Below, one piece after another: positions 9,292-18,838 of a stretch of 64,000 bases of DNA. The translations under genes were made by a program, and so were the position numbers. The first letter of the stretch is position 1. Each line of letters opens with the position of its first letter. The stretch covers positions 62,001 through 126,000 of the forward strand of contig JAHCHY010000011.1 in NCBI GenBank assembly GCA_026129485.1, read 5' to 3'. The notes beneath the pieces were generated by a model. It saw only the letters and a list, made by a program, of their open reading frames with translations. It did no database searches and had not been told where the DNA came from. Source of the stretch: Cyclobacteriaceae bacterium. Lineage in GTDB: Bacteria; Bacteroidota; Bacteroidia; Cytophagales; Cyclobacteriaceae.

Positions 9292-9308
9292 GGTTCCAAA
9301 ATGGAACC
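9292..9308. promoter_or_regulatory. Probable operator of the VapBC operon
   Basis: A perfect inverted repeat GGTTCC-AAAAT-GGAACC ends three bases before the antitoxin ATG. VapB/FitA-type antitoxins bind such palindromes to repress their own operon. The assignment rests on position and symmetry. Confidence 0.55.
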
Positions 9309-9311
9309 GTT

Positions 9312-9551
9312 ATGGCTAATATCACTATAAAAGGAATTCCTGAAAAGATCTACGATCAATTGAAATTGAGGGCTAAACGAAATAACCGAAGCCTGAACAG
9401 CGAGGTTATTATAAGCCTGCAGTTGCATGCGTACCGGTCAGGGTCTGCAAGCACTAAGGTTTTAGACCTCGCGCGGAAAGCCCAGGCAATGGGTAAGGGA
9501 TTTTTGGAAGATGAGGAGTTACAATCGGCAAAATCGGATGGCCGCAAATGA
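9312..9551 (+). CDS. Ribbon-helix-helix antitoxin (FitA/VapB type)
   Basis: A 79-residue protein. The N-terminal 40 residues form a ribbon-helix-helix DNA-binding domain ([20 protein letters not shown], then [15 protein letters not shown]). The C-terminal tail ([20 protein letters not shown]) would wrap the toxin. It overlaps the downstream PIN-domain toxin gene by four bases (ATGA). Together they form a type II toxin-antitoxin pair in which this protein neutralises the toxin and represses the operon. Confidence 0.85.
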   Translation: MANITIKGIPEKIYDQLKLRAKRNNRSLNSEVIISLQLHAYRSGSASTKVLDLARKAQAMGKGFLEDEELQSAKSDGRK

Positions 9552-9958
9552 TTGTTGTGGATACCAATGTGATTGCCTACTTCTGGCTAAAATCTCCGTA
9601 TTTTGATCAGGTGGTACGATTGTATGAGGCCGATCCCGACTGGATTGTTCCCGAATTGTGCAGAAGTGAATTCAGAAGTGTAGCGGCTAATTATTTGCGT
9701 AAAGGGTTTTATACACTGGAAGAGATAAACTGGATAATTTTCAATAAGGAAAACAAGCTCTTAGGTTCCTATCTTGAAGTTGATTCAACAGATGTGATGA
9801 ACCTGGTGAGTCAATCAGCTTGTACGGCTTACGATTGCGAATATGTGGCGCTGGCAAAAAGTATGGGTAAGCCATTAGTTACATTCGATAAAAAAATCCT
9901 GGCCGAATTTCCCCAGGCGGCTGTAACAGTAGAACAATTTCTAAGCAAATATTCATGA
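9548..9958 (+). CDS. PIN-domain ribonuclease toxin, VapC family
   Basis: A 136-residue PIN-domain protein. The acidic active-site residues are visible: D5 in [12 protein letters not shown] in PELCRSEF, and the later aspartates in TAYDCEYVALA and LVTFDKKILAEF. VapC toxins cut specific RNAs, often tRNA, when freed from the antitoxin; the target here is unknown. All four catalytic acids are present, so it looks functional. Its stop overlaps the start of the Wzi-like gene by four bases (ATGA), an unusual join between a toxin and an outer-membrane protein gene. Confidence 0.88.
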   Translation: MIVVDTNVIAYFWLKSPYFDQVVRLYEADPDWIVPELCRSEFRSVAANYLRKGFYTLEEINWIIFNKENKLLGSYLEVDSTDVMNLVSQSACTAYDCEYVALAKSMGKPLVTFDKKILAEFPQAAVTVEQFLSKYS

Positions 9959-11622
9959 GGTTAGTTTTTTTTATTCTTTTGATTGTAAACACAATCGCAA
10001 ACGCCCAAAGCACAAACGCTCCTCTTAACAGCGATTACTATCACTGGCTGGATCGGTATGAAATTAAATCCGGAAAAATCAGTCCGGAGGTTTTTACGAC
10101 CATCAAACCCTATAAGCGCGATGCCATTATCCGCTATGTGGATACACTAAATGCCAGCGGGGATATTTTTACTTCGCGAAGCGATCAATACAATCTCGAA
10201 TTTTTCCATAACGATAGCTGGGAGTGGAGCCGGGCCGAAAGCAGCAACAGCAAAAAACCATTCTTAAAGCGCCTGTATAAAAAGAAACCAGATTTCACTT
10301 ACGTGGATGTTCCCGAGTTTGATATTCATGTAAACCCTGTGCTGTATGTGGGTGCCGGCAAGGACAATAACCGGGATGAGTTGATTACGATTAACACACG
10401 TGGAGCCGAAATACGCGGAATGATTGACCGCAAAATCGGGTTCTACACATTTGTGGGCGAAAACCAGGCTGTGCTGCCACAATACGTGGCCGATGAAGTA
10501 ACCCGCAACCGCGTGGTGCCGCACGAAGGTTTCTGGAAAACCTTTAAAGATACCGGTGTGGATTTTTTTGAAGCCCGCGCCTACATCGATTTTAACCTGA
10601 CCAGGCACATTTACATGCAGTTTGGTAACGATCGCACGTTTATCGGTAACGGTTATCGCTCACTTATCTTCTCAGACTATTCGCCACCCAATCTTTTCTT
10701 GCGCAGCAATGTAAAGGTGTGGAAGCTCAATTACCTGTTTCAGCTCAACCGCATGGCGGCCGATGCGCGCACAGGTGGCGGAAGGCGTTACCCTGAAAAG
10801 TTTGCAGCGTTTCACCATGCATCGGTAAACATCGGTAAAAAGCTGAACCTTGGTGTGTTTGAATCCGTTGTGTTCAGCCCGAAAGATTCGGTTAACAGCA
10901 ACACGTTTGATTTCAGCTACCTGAACCCGGTTATTTTTTATCGTGCCATTGAGCAGCAGTTTGGCAGCAGCGATAACGCACTGCTGGGTGCAGATATTAA
11001 GTGGAATGCATTTAAGAATGTTTCATTTTACGGTCAGCTTGTGCTGGATGAATTTTTGTTAAAAGAAATTATGGCTGGCGATGGCTGGTGGGCCAATAAA
11101 TATGCCGTTCAGAGTGGTATAAAATATATCGATGCGTTTGGCGTCTCTAACTTAGATATACAGGCGGAGGTTAACCGGGTGCGGCCTTATACCTACTCGC
11201 ACTATTCGCAGTATGGAAGCTATAGTAATTACCGGCAGGCGCTTGCCCACCCGTTGGGGGCAAACTTTAGTGAGTTGGTGGGCATTGTGCGCTATCAGCC
11301 ATTACCCAAGCTTAACTTAACCGTGAAGGCTTTTTATATTAAATCAGGAAGGGATAATGCCAACGAGAACTGGGGGGGCGATATTTTGTTAGGCTACCAG
11401 GCAAGGCAACAGGAATATGGCAATACCACCGGGCAGGGGGTTTCCAATACTATTGCTACAGTTGATTTTAATGCCTCGTACATGCTGAAGCATAACTTGT
11501 TTATTGATGCCCGCCAGCTTGTAAGGCGGAGCAGGAGCGACCTGTCAGGCTATAATTATAATACAACACTTACTTCATTAGCTTTGCGCTGGAATATTGC
11601 GCAGCGTTCATACGATTTTTAA
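9955..11622 (+). CDS. Wzi-like capsule-assembly outer-membrane beta-barrel protein
   Basis: A 555-residue exported protein with a signal peptide ending ANAQ at residue 18. The middle and C-terminal parts are made of alternating polar and aromatic strands (RHIYMQFGNDRTFIGNGY, then SLIFSDYSPPNLFLRSN), as in the Wzi-like/gliding RemB-type proteins of Bacteroidota. Those are outer-membrane barrels linked to capsule attachment or surface polysaccharide. It starts inside the stop of the VapC gene, so part of its expression could depend on that operon. The role in capsule is inferred from the family only. Confidence 0.75.
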   Translation: MRLVFFILLIVNTIANAQSTNAPLNSDYYHWLDRYEIKSGKISPEVFTTIKPYKRDAIIRYVDTLNASGDIFTSRSDQYNLEFFHNDSWEWSRAESSNSKKPFLKRLYKKKPDFTYVDVPEFDIHVNPVLYVGAGKDNNRDELITINTRGAEIRGMIDRKIGFYTFVGENQAVLPQYVADEVTRNRVVPHEGFWKTFKDTGVDFFEARAYIDFNLTRHIYMQFGNDRTFIGNGYRSLIFSDYSPPNLFLRSNVKVWKLNYLFQLNRMAADARTGGGRRYPEKFAAFHHASVNIGKKLNLGVFESVVFSPKDSVNSNTFDFSYLNPVIFYRAIEQQFGSSDNALLGADIKWNAFKNVSFYGQLVLDEFLLKEIMAGDGWWANKYAVQSGIKYIDAFGVSNLDIQAEVNRVRPYTYSHYSQYGSYSNYRQALAHPLGANFSELVGIVRYQPLPKLNLTVKAFYIKSGRDNANENWGGDILLGYQARQQEYGNTTGQGVSNTIATVDFNASYMLKHNLFIDARQLVRRSRSDLSGYNYNTTLTSLALRWNIAQRSYDF

Positions 11623-11628
11623 GCTGAG

Positions 11629-11714
11629 ATGAAATGAGCATAACGGAATACACCCATCGGGACAATAATCTGTGTGCGAATTCCATCTGACCTTAAATAA
11701 AAAATTATTAACAG
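11629..11714 (+). repeat. Shared 5' leader element, copy 1 (before the ABC exporter)
   Basis: An 86-nt leader running from ATGAAATGAGCAT to the start codon of the ABC exporter. Its ends can pair (GATGAAAT with ATTCCATC, one mismatch), and its 3' part reads GACCTTAAATAAAAAATTAT, close to the block found in the other four copies. It starts six bases after the stop of the Wzi-like gene. The possible reading frame stops after two codons, so it does not encode a leader peptide. Confidence 0.6.
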
Positions 11715-13544
11715 ATGAAAATTTACCTTCGGATTTTAAGCTATGCACCGGGTTTAACCTCGCGGTTGATCAAGTTTCTGATTTACGCGGTGCTGGGCGT
11801 AATCTTCAGCGCAGGGTACCTGGCGCTAACCATGCCCATGCTTAAAATCCTGTTTGAATCAAAAGTGAGCGCTGCTGTGCCGGCACTACCGTCCAGTTTT
11901 GAATTTTCGAAAGAATACCTGCAAAAAACATTCGATCATTACTTTATGCAGGTAGTTCAGAATTACGGCCCGCACACCACCCTTTTGTTTATTTGTTTGG
12001 GAATTGTAATCCTCATTATTATTGGTAACACATTTCGTTACATGGAACGCATGACGGCATCGCGCCTGCGGGTGGATGTGGTAAAAAACATGCGCATGGA
12101 TATTTTCGCTAATGTAACCAAGCTGCATATCGGGTATTTTAATGATCAGCGCAAAGGCGACCTGATGTCCAGATTTACCAACGATATGGCCGAAGTGGAG
12201 GCTTCGGTAATGAATAGTCTTAAGTCGGTTCTGAAAGAGCCGATAACCATACTGGTTTATTTGGGCGTTTTGTTTTCCATTTCGGTTAAGCTCACCTTGT
12301 TTACACTCATCCTGTTGCCGGTTACTGGTGGTGTGGTGGCCGAGATCATTAAACGTTTAAAACAACGTGCCAGGCAGAGTCAGGAATCGATGGGCCGCAT
12401 TGTGAATATCCTGGATGAAACATTTAGTGGTATGCGGGTGATCATGGCGTTTAACGCCCGCAACTTTATCCTGAAAAAGATCGATGATGAAACCAGCTTT
12501 CACCGCAAGGTGAATTTATCGATATCCCGCAAGAACGAGCTTTCATCTCCCTTATCGGAAGTATTAGGTGTAATTATCGTGGCTGTGATTTTATATTACG
12601 GTGGTAACCTCGTGCTGGGCGGATCGGGCGAGCTGGAGCCTGAACAGTTTATGGGTTTCCTGGTGTTCTATGCCTCACTTATTCAGCCGGCCAAAAATTT
12701 TTCCAATGGCATTACGTCATTGCAGAAGGGTACCATTGCAGCCGAACGTATTTTTAGCGTGGTAGATCTTCAGCCGGCCATTCAGAACAAGCAGGATGCG
12801 ATCAGGCTCCAATCGTTTGAACGCGATATTACATTTGAAAATGTAAGCTTTGCTTACGATACCGAAAAGGTGCTGAAAAACATTAGCCTCACTATCCCGA
12901 AAGGCAAAACACTGGCATTGGTCGGGCCATCGGGCGGGGGCAAATCTACTTTGGCCGACCTGGTGCCGCGCTTCTATGATCCTACTGAAGGACAGGTTCT
13001 GATTGACGGTATCTCGCTGAAGGATTATGACATCGAGAGCATACGCCAGCACATTGGTGTAGTTACGCAGGAGTCTATCTTGTTTAATGACACCATTTTC
13101 AACAACATTGCTTTCGGTATGCCGCATGTTAGCGAAGCCGATGTGATTCAGGCCGCTAAAATTGCCAATGCGCACGAGTTTATTTCGCAAACTGAAAACG
13201 GCTATCAGACCCTGATTGGCGAGCGGGGTTCCAAGCTATCGGGCGGGCAGCGCCAACGGTTAAGCATAGCGCGGGCTGTTTTAAAGAATCCGCCTATTCT
13301 TATTTTAGATGAAGCTACCTCCGCATTAGACAGCGAATCGGAAAAGCTGGTGCAGGAAGCGCTCTTCAACCTGATGAAAAACCGTACCTCTGTCGTAATT
13401 GCCCACCGGTTAAGTACCATTCAACATGCCGATGAGATTGTGGTGATTCAGAACGGAGAGATTGCCGAGCGTGGTACGCACGATCAGCTGAATAGTCAGA
13501 ACGGTCTTTATCGTAAGCTTGTATCCATTCAAAATACCGATTAG
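11715..13544 (+). CDS. ABC exporter, fused membrane and ATPase domains (MsbA-like)
   Basis: A 609-residue half-transporter. The N-terminal type-1 exporter domain has six membrane helices (about residues 15-330). The ATPase domain has a Walker A GPSGGGKST (residues 404-412), a signature motif LSGGQRQR, a Walker B ILILDEATSALD and an H-loop VVIAHRLST, all intact. Such proteins work as homodimers and export lipids, lipid A precursors, drugs or peptides; the MsbA-like length and lack of a peptidase domain fit lipid or drug export. It carries the shared leader in front of its start codon. Confidence 0.88.
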   Translation: MKIYLRILSYAPGLTSRLIKFLIYAVLGVIFSAGYLALTMPMLKILFESKVSAAVPALPSSFEFSKEYLQKTFDHYFMQVVQNYGPHTTLLFICLGIVILIIIGNTFRYMERMTASRLRVDVVKNMRMDIFANVTKLHIGYFNDQRKGDLMSRFTNDMAEVEASVMNSLKSVLKEPITILVYLGVLFSISVKLTLFTLILLPVTGGVVAEIIKRLKQRARQSQESMGRIVNILDETFSGMRVIMAFNARNFILKKIDDETSFHRKVNLSISRKNELSSPLSEVLGVIIVAVILYYGGNLVLGGSGELEPEQFMGFLVFYASLIQPAKNFSNGITSLQKGTIAAERIFSVVDLQPAIQNKQDAIRLQSFERDITFENVSFAYDTEKVLKNISLTIPKGKTLALVGPSGGGKSTLADLVPRFYDPTEGQVLIDGISLKDYDIESIRQHIGVVTQESILFNDTIFNNIAFGMPHVSEADVIQAAKIANAHEFISQTENGYQTLIGERGSKLSGGQRQRLSIARAVLKNPPILILDEATSALDSESEKLVQEALFNLMKNRTSVVIAHRLSTIQHADEIVVIQNGEIAERGTHDQLNSQNGLYRKLVSIQNTD

Positions 13545-13597
13545 CGGGCGCGCAAGGTTTTGCAGGCTATTGCATTTTTGCTTTAGCCGAAAAAGCC

Positions 13598-13605
13598 TAA
13601 GTTTG
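13598..13605 (+). promoter_or_regulatory. -7 promoter box before the small membrane protein/gmhA pair
   Basis: A perfect TAAGTTTG match to TAnnTTTG, 19 bases upstream of the ATG at 13625. A TTG about 17 bases further upstream is slightly close for a -33 box. Confidence 0.55.
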
Positions 13606-13624
13606 TCGTATTAACAACTACCTA

Positions 13625-13954
13625 ATGAACCAGCGCAGGCTCATATTCTTTACCGTTTTCGGGTTATATCAACTCTTTGTTTTCTTCTTCGTGATCTACG
13701 TGGAGTCACGAAAAGACCTGGGTGATCTGCTTAGCCTGTATAACCAGGTCAAGCTTTTCAAGTATGGAGCTTTGCTGGGTTTGGTGTTGCTCCTGATTGA
13801 TGTGGTTTGGAATTTACTGGAATCGCGGAATGCAAAACGTGAGCAGGAGGCTTTACGCCATGAAAACAATACCCTGAAGGCTAAAGTTTACGACCTGCAG
13901 CAAACATCCAAGCCGGAGCCAAACACTACTCCTTCCGCTGGATCCAAATCATGA
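13625..13954 (+). CDS. Small membrane protein with C-terminal coiled coil, unknown function
   Basis: A 109-residue protein that I do not recognise. Two hydrophobic helices (about residues 7-25 and 47-64) are followed by a charged, heptad-like stretch ([20 protein letters not shown]) and a disordered proline/serine tail. It overlaps gmhA by four bases (ATGA), so the two proteins are probably made together. It could be an inner-membrane scaffold, but nothing supports a specific role. Confidence 0.65.
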   Translation: MNQRRLIFFTVFGLYQLFVFFFVIYVESRKDLGDLLSLYNQVKLFKYGALLGLVLLLIDVVWNLLESRNAKREQEALRHENNTLKAKVYDLQQTSKPEPNTTPSAGSKS

Positions 13955-14529
13955 GCTATACCGAACTGATTGCTGCTGAGCTTAAACAGGCCGCATCTGT
14001 TTTGGATAGCTTCCTGGCTGATGAGCAGAACCTGGTACAGATTGAAGCTGCTGCAAAACAGATTGCAACATCCATAAAAAGTGGCGGCAAGGTAATCAGT
14101 TGTGGTAATGGAGGCTCGCACTGCGATGCCATGCATTTTGCCGAAGAGCTTACCGGGCGCTACCGTGATGATAGAAAAGCGTTGCCGGCCATTTGTATCA
14201 GCGACTCCAGCCATCTTTCCTGTGTAAGCAACGATTATGGTTACGAGTTCGTGTTCTCGCGCTACATCGAAGCATTGGGAAATAAAGGAGATGTATTGCT
14301 GGGCATCAGTACCAGCGGCAACTCTGCTAATGTGATTAAAGCCGCACAAGCCGCGAAGGAAAAAGGTATGTCCGTAATCATACTATCCGGCAAAGATGGT
14401 GGTAAGCTTGCGCCTTTGGCTGATGTGGAGATTCGCGTACCGCACTTTGGTTATGCCGATCGTATCCAGGAAATACATATCAAGGTTATCCATATCCTTA
14501 TTTTGCTGATTGAGAAGGAAGTGGCTTAG
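13951..14529 (+). CDS. gmhA: Phosphoheptose isomerase, SIS domain
   Basis: A 192-residue SIS-domain enzyme that converts sedoheptulose 7-phosphate to D-glycero-D-manno-heptose 7-phosphate, the first step of LPS core heptose synthesis. Signatures seen: [20 protein letters not shown], which carries phosphate-binding and catalytic residues, and the second SIS loop [11 protein letters not shown]. Length is normal (about 190). No other heptose genes are nearby. It is translationally coupled to the small membrane protein upstream. Confidence 0.88.
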   Translation: MSYTELIAAELKQAASVLDSFLADEQNLVQIEAAAKQIATSIKSGGKVISCGNGGSHCDAMHFAEELTGRYRDDRKALPAICISDSSHLSCVSNDYGYEFVFSRYIEALGNKGDVLLGISTSGNSANVIKAAQAAKEKGMSVIILSGKDGGKLAPLADVEIRVPHFGYADRIQEIHIKVIHILILLIEKEVA

Positions 14530-14545
14530 TTCTTTTGTTTCCCTA

Positions 14546-14559
14546 TATCTTAAAAGATA
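14546..14559. promoter_or_regulatory. Possible operator of the DUF2281/MazF pair
   Basis: A perfect inverted repeat TATCTT-AA-AAGATA lies 25 bases before the antitoxin start. A -7-like box TATATTCG follows directly. A repressor bound to the palindrome would block the promoter, as is common for toxin-antitoxin autoregulation. Confidence 0.45.
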
Positions 14560-14584
14560 GCTATATTCGTGAAACATATTTTTC

Positions 14585-14812
14585 ATGAGCAGGGATTTAT
14601 TGATTCAGAAAACGATTGATGATTTAAAAAAATTGCCCGATCACAAGCTGGTCGAGGCATCTGAATTTGTTGATTTTCTCCTTTCACGGATAGAGGATCA
14701 ATCTCTTACAAAAGAGATTCAATACCTTTCTGATGATTCAAACGCCTTTTCGTTTCTTGAAGAAGAACCGGTACTATATCAGAAATCCGATCTGAAAGAG
14801 CGGTTCAAATGA
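14585..14812 (+). CDS. Probable antitoxin, DUF2281-like
   Basis: A 75-residue protein beginning MSRDLLIQKTIDDLKKLPD. The N-terminal half (helix with KLPDHKLVEASEFVDFLLSR) is the pattern of DUF2281-type antitoxins. The acidic C-terminal tail would cover the toxin. It has no obvious DNA-binding fold. It overlaps the downstream MazF-like gene by four bases (ATGA), the usual antitoxin-toxin order. Confidence 0.7.
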   Translation: MSRDLLIQKTIDDLKKLPDHKLVEASEFVDFLLSRIEDQSLTKEIQYLSDDSNAFSFLEEEPVLYQKSDLKERFK

Positions 14813-15135
14813 AGAAAGGAGATATTGTTTTGCTTCCATTTCCGTTTACTGATTTGAGTAATTCTAAACTTAGACCAGCCGTTATTTTGGTTGTTTCGGA
14901 ACAGGATGTTGTGGTTGCCTTTATTACTTCTCAAATAAAGTGGAACCTTGTGTACGCTGTAACACTATCACCATCCTTAGAAAATGGGCTGAAGGTTGAG
15001 TCTTATATCCGATTAAATAAGCTGGCTACTATTGATCTGAATCTTGTTGTTGGTAAATTAGGTAGCCTTACTAACGCGGAGCTATCGTTGTTGGATCAGG
15101 AGCTGGCAAAGATGTTAGCTATTAACTTAGAATAA
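14809..15135 (+). CDS. MazF/PemK-family endoribonuclease toxin
   Basis: A 108-residue protein with the PemK/MazF fold: MKKGDIVLLPFPFTDLSNSK, then LRPAVILVV near the N-terminus, a threonine-serine pair in AFITSQI, and the C-terminal LDLNLVVGKLGSL. MazF-type toxins cut mRNA or rRNA at short sequences. Length and motifs are normal. The next gene, comM, starts at the base after its stop codon (TAA directly followed by ATG), so toxin and comM are read from one message. Confidence 0.85.
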   Translation: MKKGDIVLLPFPFTDLSNSKLRPAVILVVSEQDVVVAFITSQIKWNLVYAVTLSPSLENGLKVESYIRLNKLATIDLNLVVGKLGSLTNAELSLLDQELAKMLAINLE

Positions 15136-16674
15136 ATGGTTGCAAAAACCTTTGGCAGCGCTGTGCATGGCGTAGATGCCCGAACCATTACAGTAGAGGT
15201 AAACGTTACGCAGGGTAAGGATTTTCACATGAGCGGCTTGCCCGATACGTCCGTAAAAGAAAGTCAGCATCGGGTGGATTCATCTTTTAAGAGCCTGAAA
15301 TATTTTATGCCGCGCAACAAGGTAGTGATAAACCTGGCCCCGGCCGATATACGAAAAGAAGGGAGTGCCTACGATTTGCCCATTGCGCTAACGGTATTAC
15401 AAGCAAGCGGGCAGATTGAAGCGGAAGAGCTTGACCAATATGTAATTATGGGCGAGCTTTCGCTCGATGGAATCTTGCGACCCATAAAAGGTGTGCTGCC
15501 TATTGCCATACAGGCCCGCAAGGAAGAGTTTAAAGGCTTTGTATTGCCCAAAGCCAATGCACGCGAAGCGGCAATCGTTAATAACCTCGATATTATTGGC
15601 GTAGAAACTCTGCAGGAAGCTGTCGATTTTTTCGAGAAGAAGAAAAAAATTGAACCGTTGCGGGTAGATACACGCGAAGTGTTTCAGAACAAGCTGAATG
15701 ACTACGAGGCGGATTTTAAAGATGTGCAGGGACAGGAGAATATCAAGCGTGCATTGGAAATTGCCGCAGCCGGTGGCCATAATGTAATTATGATTGGCCC
15801 GCCCGGTGCAGGAAAAACCATGCTGGCTAAACGATTGCCTTCCATTCTGCCACCCCTTACGCTTAATGAAGCGCTGGAAACAACCAAGATACATTCGGTG
15901 GCCGGCAGGTTAGGCGCAGATGCCACGTTATTAACCACACGACCCTTTCGCAGTCCGCATCATACCATCAGCGATGTGGCGCTGGTCGGTGGTGGTGGTT
16001 ACCCGCAGCCCGGGGAAATTTCATTATCGCATAATGGTGTTTTGTTCCTGGATGAGCTGCCGGAGTTCAAACGCACCGTACTGGAAGTCATGCGGCAGCC
16101 CATGGAAGAAAGACGCGTAACTATTTCGCGTGCGAAAATATCAATTGATTACCCGGCCAATTTCATGCTGGTGGCCAGCATGAACCCCTGCCCGTGCGGG
16201 TATTACAACCATCCCGAGAAGGAATGCGTGTGCGCACCGGGTGTGGTGCAGCGCTACTTAAGTAAAGTAAGCGGCCCCTTGCTGGATCGCATTGATCTGC
16301 ACGTGGAGGTTGTGCCGGTAAGTTTCGACCAGATGACTACACAACGCAAGAATGAAACCAGCGAAGAAATCCGCGCACGGGTAGTAAAGGCGCGTGAAAT
16401 TCAAAGTGAGCGCTTTAAAGACCAGAAAAATATTTATTGCAATGCCATGATGCCCAGCAATATGGTGAAGGACATTTGTGTGATTAACGATGCGGGCCGT
16501 ACACTCTTAAAAACTGCAATGGAGCGTTTGGGTCTCAGCGCGCGGGCCTACGATCGCATTCTAAAAGTTTCACGTACCATTGCCGATCTGGCCGGTTCAG
16601 CAGAAATAAAAATTGAACACCTCGCGGAAGCGATACAATACCGCAGTCTGGATAGGGAAGGATGGGCGGGGTAG
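15136..16674 (+). CDS. comM: YifB/ComM-family Mg-chelatase-like AAA+ ATPase
   Basis: A 512-residue protein with an N-terminal ChlI-like domain (about residues 20-140), a AAA+ core with Walker A GPPGAGKT (221-228) and FLDELPEF Walker B, and the C-terminal MgChlI_C domain. A four-cysteine motif in MNPCPCGYYNHPEKECVCAPG is the zinc-binding element of the family. ComM is a hexameric helicase that helps extend recombined DNA during natural transformation in other bacteria; that role here is inferred. It follows the MazF-like toxin gene with no intervening base. Confidence 0.88.
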   Translation: MVAKTFGSAVHGVDARTITVEVNVTQGKDFHMSGLPDTSVKESQHRVDSSFKSLKYFMPRNKVVINLAPADIRKEGSAYDLPIALTVLQASGQIEAEELDQYVIMGELSLDGILRPIKGVLPIAIQARKEEFKGFVLPKANAREAAIVNNLDIIGVETLQEAVDFFEKKKKIEPLRVDTREVFQNKLNDYEADFKDVQGQENIKRALEIAAAGGHNVIMIGPPGAGKTMLAKRLPSILPPLTLNEALETTKIHSVAGRLGADATLLTTRPFRSPHHTISDVALVGGGGYPQPGEISLSHNGVLFLDELPEFKRTVLEVMRQPMEERRVTISRAKISIDYPANFMLVASMNPCPCGYYNHPEKECVCAPGVVQRYLSKVSGPLLDRIDLHVEVVPVSFDQMTTQRKNETSEEIRARVVKAREIQSERFKDQKNIYCNAMMPSNMVKDICVINDAGRTLLKTAMERLGLSARAYDRILKVSRTIADLAGSAEIKIEHLAEAIQYRSLDREGWAG

Positions 16675-16687
16675 TTTAGAAATGCCC

Positions 16688-18838
16688 TTAAACCAGATGC
16701 TTAACCGGAAGTATAATTGTGAATGTTGTTCCTTCATTAACAACGCTCTTAACTGTAATTTCCCCGCCATGATTTTTTACAATTCCATGTGTAACGGATA
16801 AACCCAGCCCGGTTCCTTTTCCAACGTCTTTCGTGGTGAAAAAGGGGTCGAATATTTTTGAAATGATATCTTGCGGAATGCCGCTTCCCGTATCGGTAAC
16901 ATTAATCACCACACGGGTGCCAATATGCTTTACCTGTATGGTTATGCGTCCCGATTGGTTCATGGCCTGGATCGCGTTTAGCAGCAGATTCATGATTACT
17001 TGCCCTAACTCTGCAGGTAAGCATTCCAGCATTGTGCCCGGTTTGTAATCGCGATCTACGTGTATCTTATCTTTGATCTGGCCTTGTATCAGCAGGAGTG
17101 TCTCGTCTATTATTTCAGCAATATCTTTTTTAACAAACCCCTCTTCCCCTTTTCGTGAAAAACGTTGCAGGCTGGCAATAATAGCTGACGTGCGATGCGA
17201 CCCTATTTTTATTGCCTTGATATTATCCTGCAGTTGGGTTAAAAGATGTGTGTAGTTTATCTCTTCCTTTACCTGGTTAATTTTTTGGATGTGTTCCTGA
17301 TAGTTGTCAGCCCGTAATAAATCGTAAATAGCCAATAGCCGGTTGAGTTGTGAAAGAGAATGGTTCAATTCATCGGCCCCAGTGTGGATAAAGGTGAGGG
17401 GGTTATTTATTTCATGCGCAATGCCGGCCGTCATTTGTCCCAACGAAGCCATTTTCTCAGAATGAATAAGCTGTTTCTGGGTAGCCTGAAGTTCGTTGAG
17501 GGCTTCCTGCAGTAATGCGTTTTGTTGTTTAATGTTTTCTCCCTGCTGGTGAAGCCTGGCGTTTGCTCTTTGTTTCTGCCGATACGATCGGTAAGCCAGT
17601 GCAAGCAGGATAATCACCAGCGCCAGCACAATAGTAACGTAAACCGTTATGGATTGCTGGCGGGCCAGTTGTGCCCTTTGTAATTCCTGGCCGCGCTTCA
17701 ATAATTCGTTTTCCTTTTCTTTCTTTTCGGTGTCGTATTTGGTTTGCAATTCAATAACAGCTTTTGCCTGGTTTTCTTTCTCCAGCGAATCTGTAAGTGA
17801 AAGGTATTCCCGCTCATACCTTTCGGCTGCTTTCAGGTTATTCTTTTGCAAGTTGATTTTCATGAGCAGGTAAGCCGCAGCCTTGATTTCTGTTGCAACT
17901 TTTCGTTCGGTGCCGGATGTGTATGCCAACTGTGCATACTGCTCAGCTTTTAGAGTGTTGCCTCGCTTCAGTTCAGCCCTGGATAAGATTCTATGGAGGC
18001 CATCAATGTGCGATTGTGAATTTTGTTCCTCGAAGAGTCTCAGGGCTTTACTGGCATAATACACCGCACTGTCCGGTTTTTCCATTTTCAATTTTATATC
18101 AGCCATGTTGCTGTAGATAAGCGCCAGCGCATATTGCGCCCCGGCAGCATTCAATGCGTTTTTCTCAGCTTGTTTAAAAACGGCCAGGGCTTCAGTTAGC
18201 ATGCCGCTTAGTTGCAGGTGTTCGCCCAAATTGCTAAGCGCCACATTGGCCGATGCATGGCTTTTCAGCTTTATGGCCAGGTTGTAGCCGAGTGAATCAA
18301 ACTTTATTGCCTTTTTGTAATCGTTTAACATTTCATATACCACTGCGGTGTTTACATAAATCCGCATAAGCTGATTTTCGTTTGCGGATTTCTCCGCTAT
18401 CTCCTGTGCTTTATGATAGTTATTCAAGGCTGTTGAATACTTACCGGCCCTCAGGTAAAGCGAACCGGCATTCATAAAAATAGTTGATCGCAACGGGTCT
18501 TCTTCAGATGTTAAGGTTAGTGCCTTGTTTACATGAACCTCAGCAGAATCATACTGACCGACAATCACAAAGCAGAAAATTTGTGCTGTGTGCAATGCGT
18601 TTAGCTTTCCATATTGAATGATCTCACCTTCGGCAATGGCATCGCGGTATAGCTGTATGGCTTTATCGGCATTGGTATGCGTGTAATAACCGGCCAGCCA
18701 CCTTAAGGCCTCAACTTTTTCATCCGCTTTAAAGGCGGGAAGCTGTTGCTCAAGCCGGTCGGCCTTTAATCGCAGGCTGTCCTGAGCGCAAACCACTATC
18801 GGAAGCGTTACAACCAGCAAGAGGACGAAAAAGCGCAT
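16688..18838 (-). CDS. TPR-containing sensor histidine kinase
   Basis: A 716-residue protein. After a signal peptide (residues 1-18), tetratricopeptide repeats occupy about residues 25-350 and would lie in the periplasm. A coiled coil leads into one membrane helix (about 395-415). The cytoplasmic kinase has an H-box GQMTAGIAHEINNPLTFIH with phospho-accepting H475, an N-box VIMNLLLNAIQAMNQ, and G-boxes VTDTGSGIP and GTGLGLSVTHGIV. The TPR part probably senses a protein or peptide. No response regulator is adjacent, so its partner is elsewhere. It is convergent with comM. Confidence 0.9.
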   Translation of the reverse strand: MRFFVLLLVVTLPIVVCAQDSLRLKADRLEQQLPAFKADEKVEALRWLAGYYTHTNADKAIQLYRDAIAEGEIIQYGKLNALHTAQIFCFVIVGQYDSAEVHVNKALTLTSEEDPLRSTIFMNAGSLYLRAGKYSTALNNYHKAQEIAEKSANENQLMRIYVNTAVVYEMLNDYKKAIKFDSLGYNLAIKLKSHASANVALSNLGEHLQLSGMLTEALAVFKQAEKNALNAAGAQYALALIYSNMADIKLKMEKPDSAVYYASKALRLFEEQNSQSHIDGLHRILSRAELKRGNTLKAEQYAQLAYTSGTERKVATEIKAAAYLLMKINLQKNNLKAAERYEREYLSLTDSLEKENQAKAVIELQTKYDTEKKEKENELLKRGQELQRAQLARQQSITVYVTIVLALVIILLALAYRSYRQKQRANARLHQQGENIKQQNALLQEALNELQATQKQLIHSEKMASLGQMTAGIAHEINNPLTFIHTGADELNHSLSQLNRLLAIYDLLRADNYQEHIQKINQVKEEINYTHLLTQLQDNIKAIKIGSHRTSAIIASLQRFSRKGEEGFVKKDIAEIIDETLLLIQGQIKDKIHVDRDYKPGTMLECLPAELGQVIMNLLLNAIQAMNQSGRITIQVKHIGTRVVINVTDTGSGIPQDIISKIFDPFFTTKDVGKGTGLGLSVTHGIVKNHGGEITVKSVVNEGTTFTIILPVKHLV

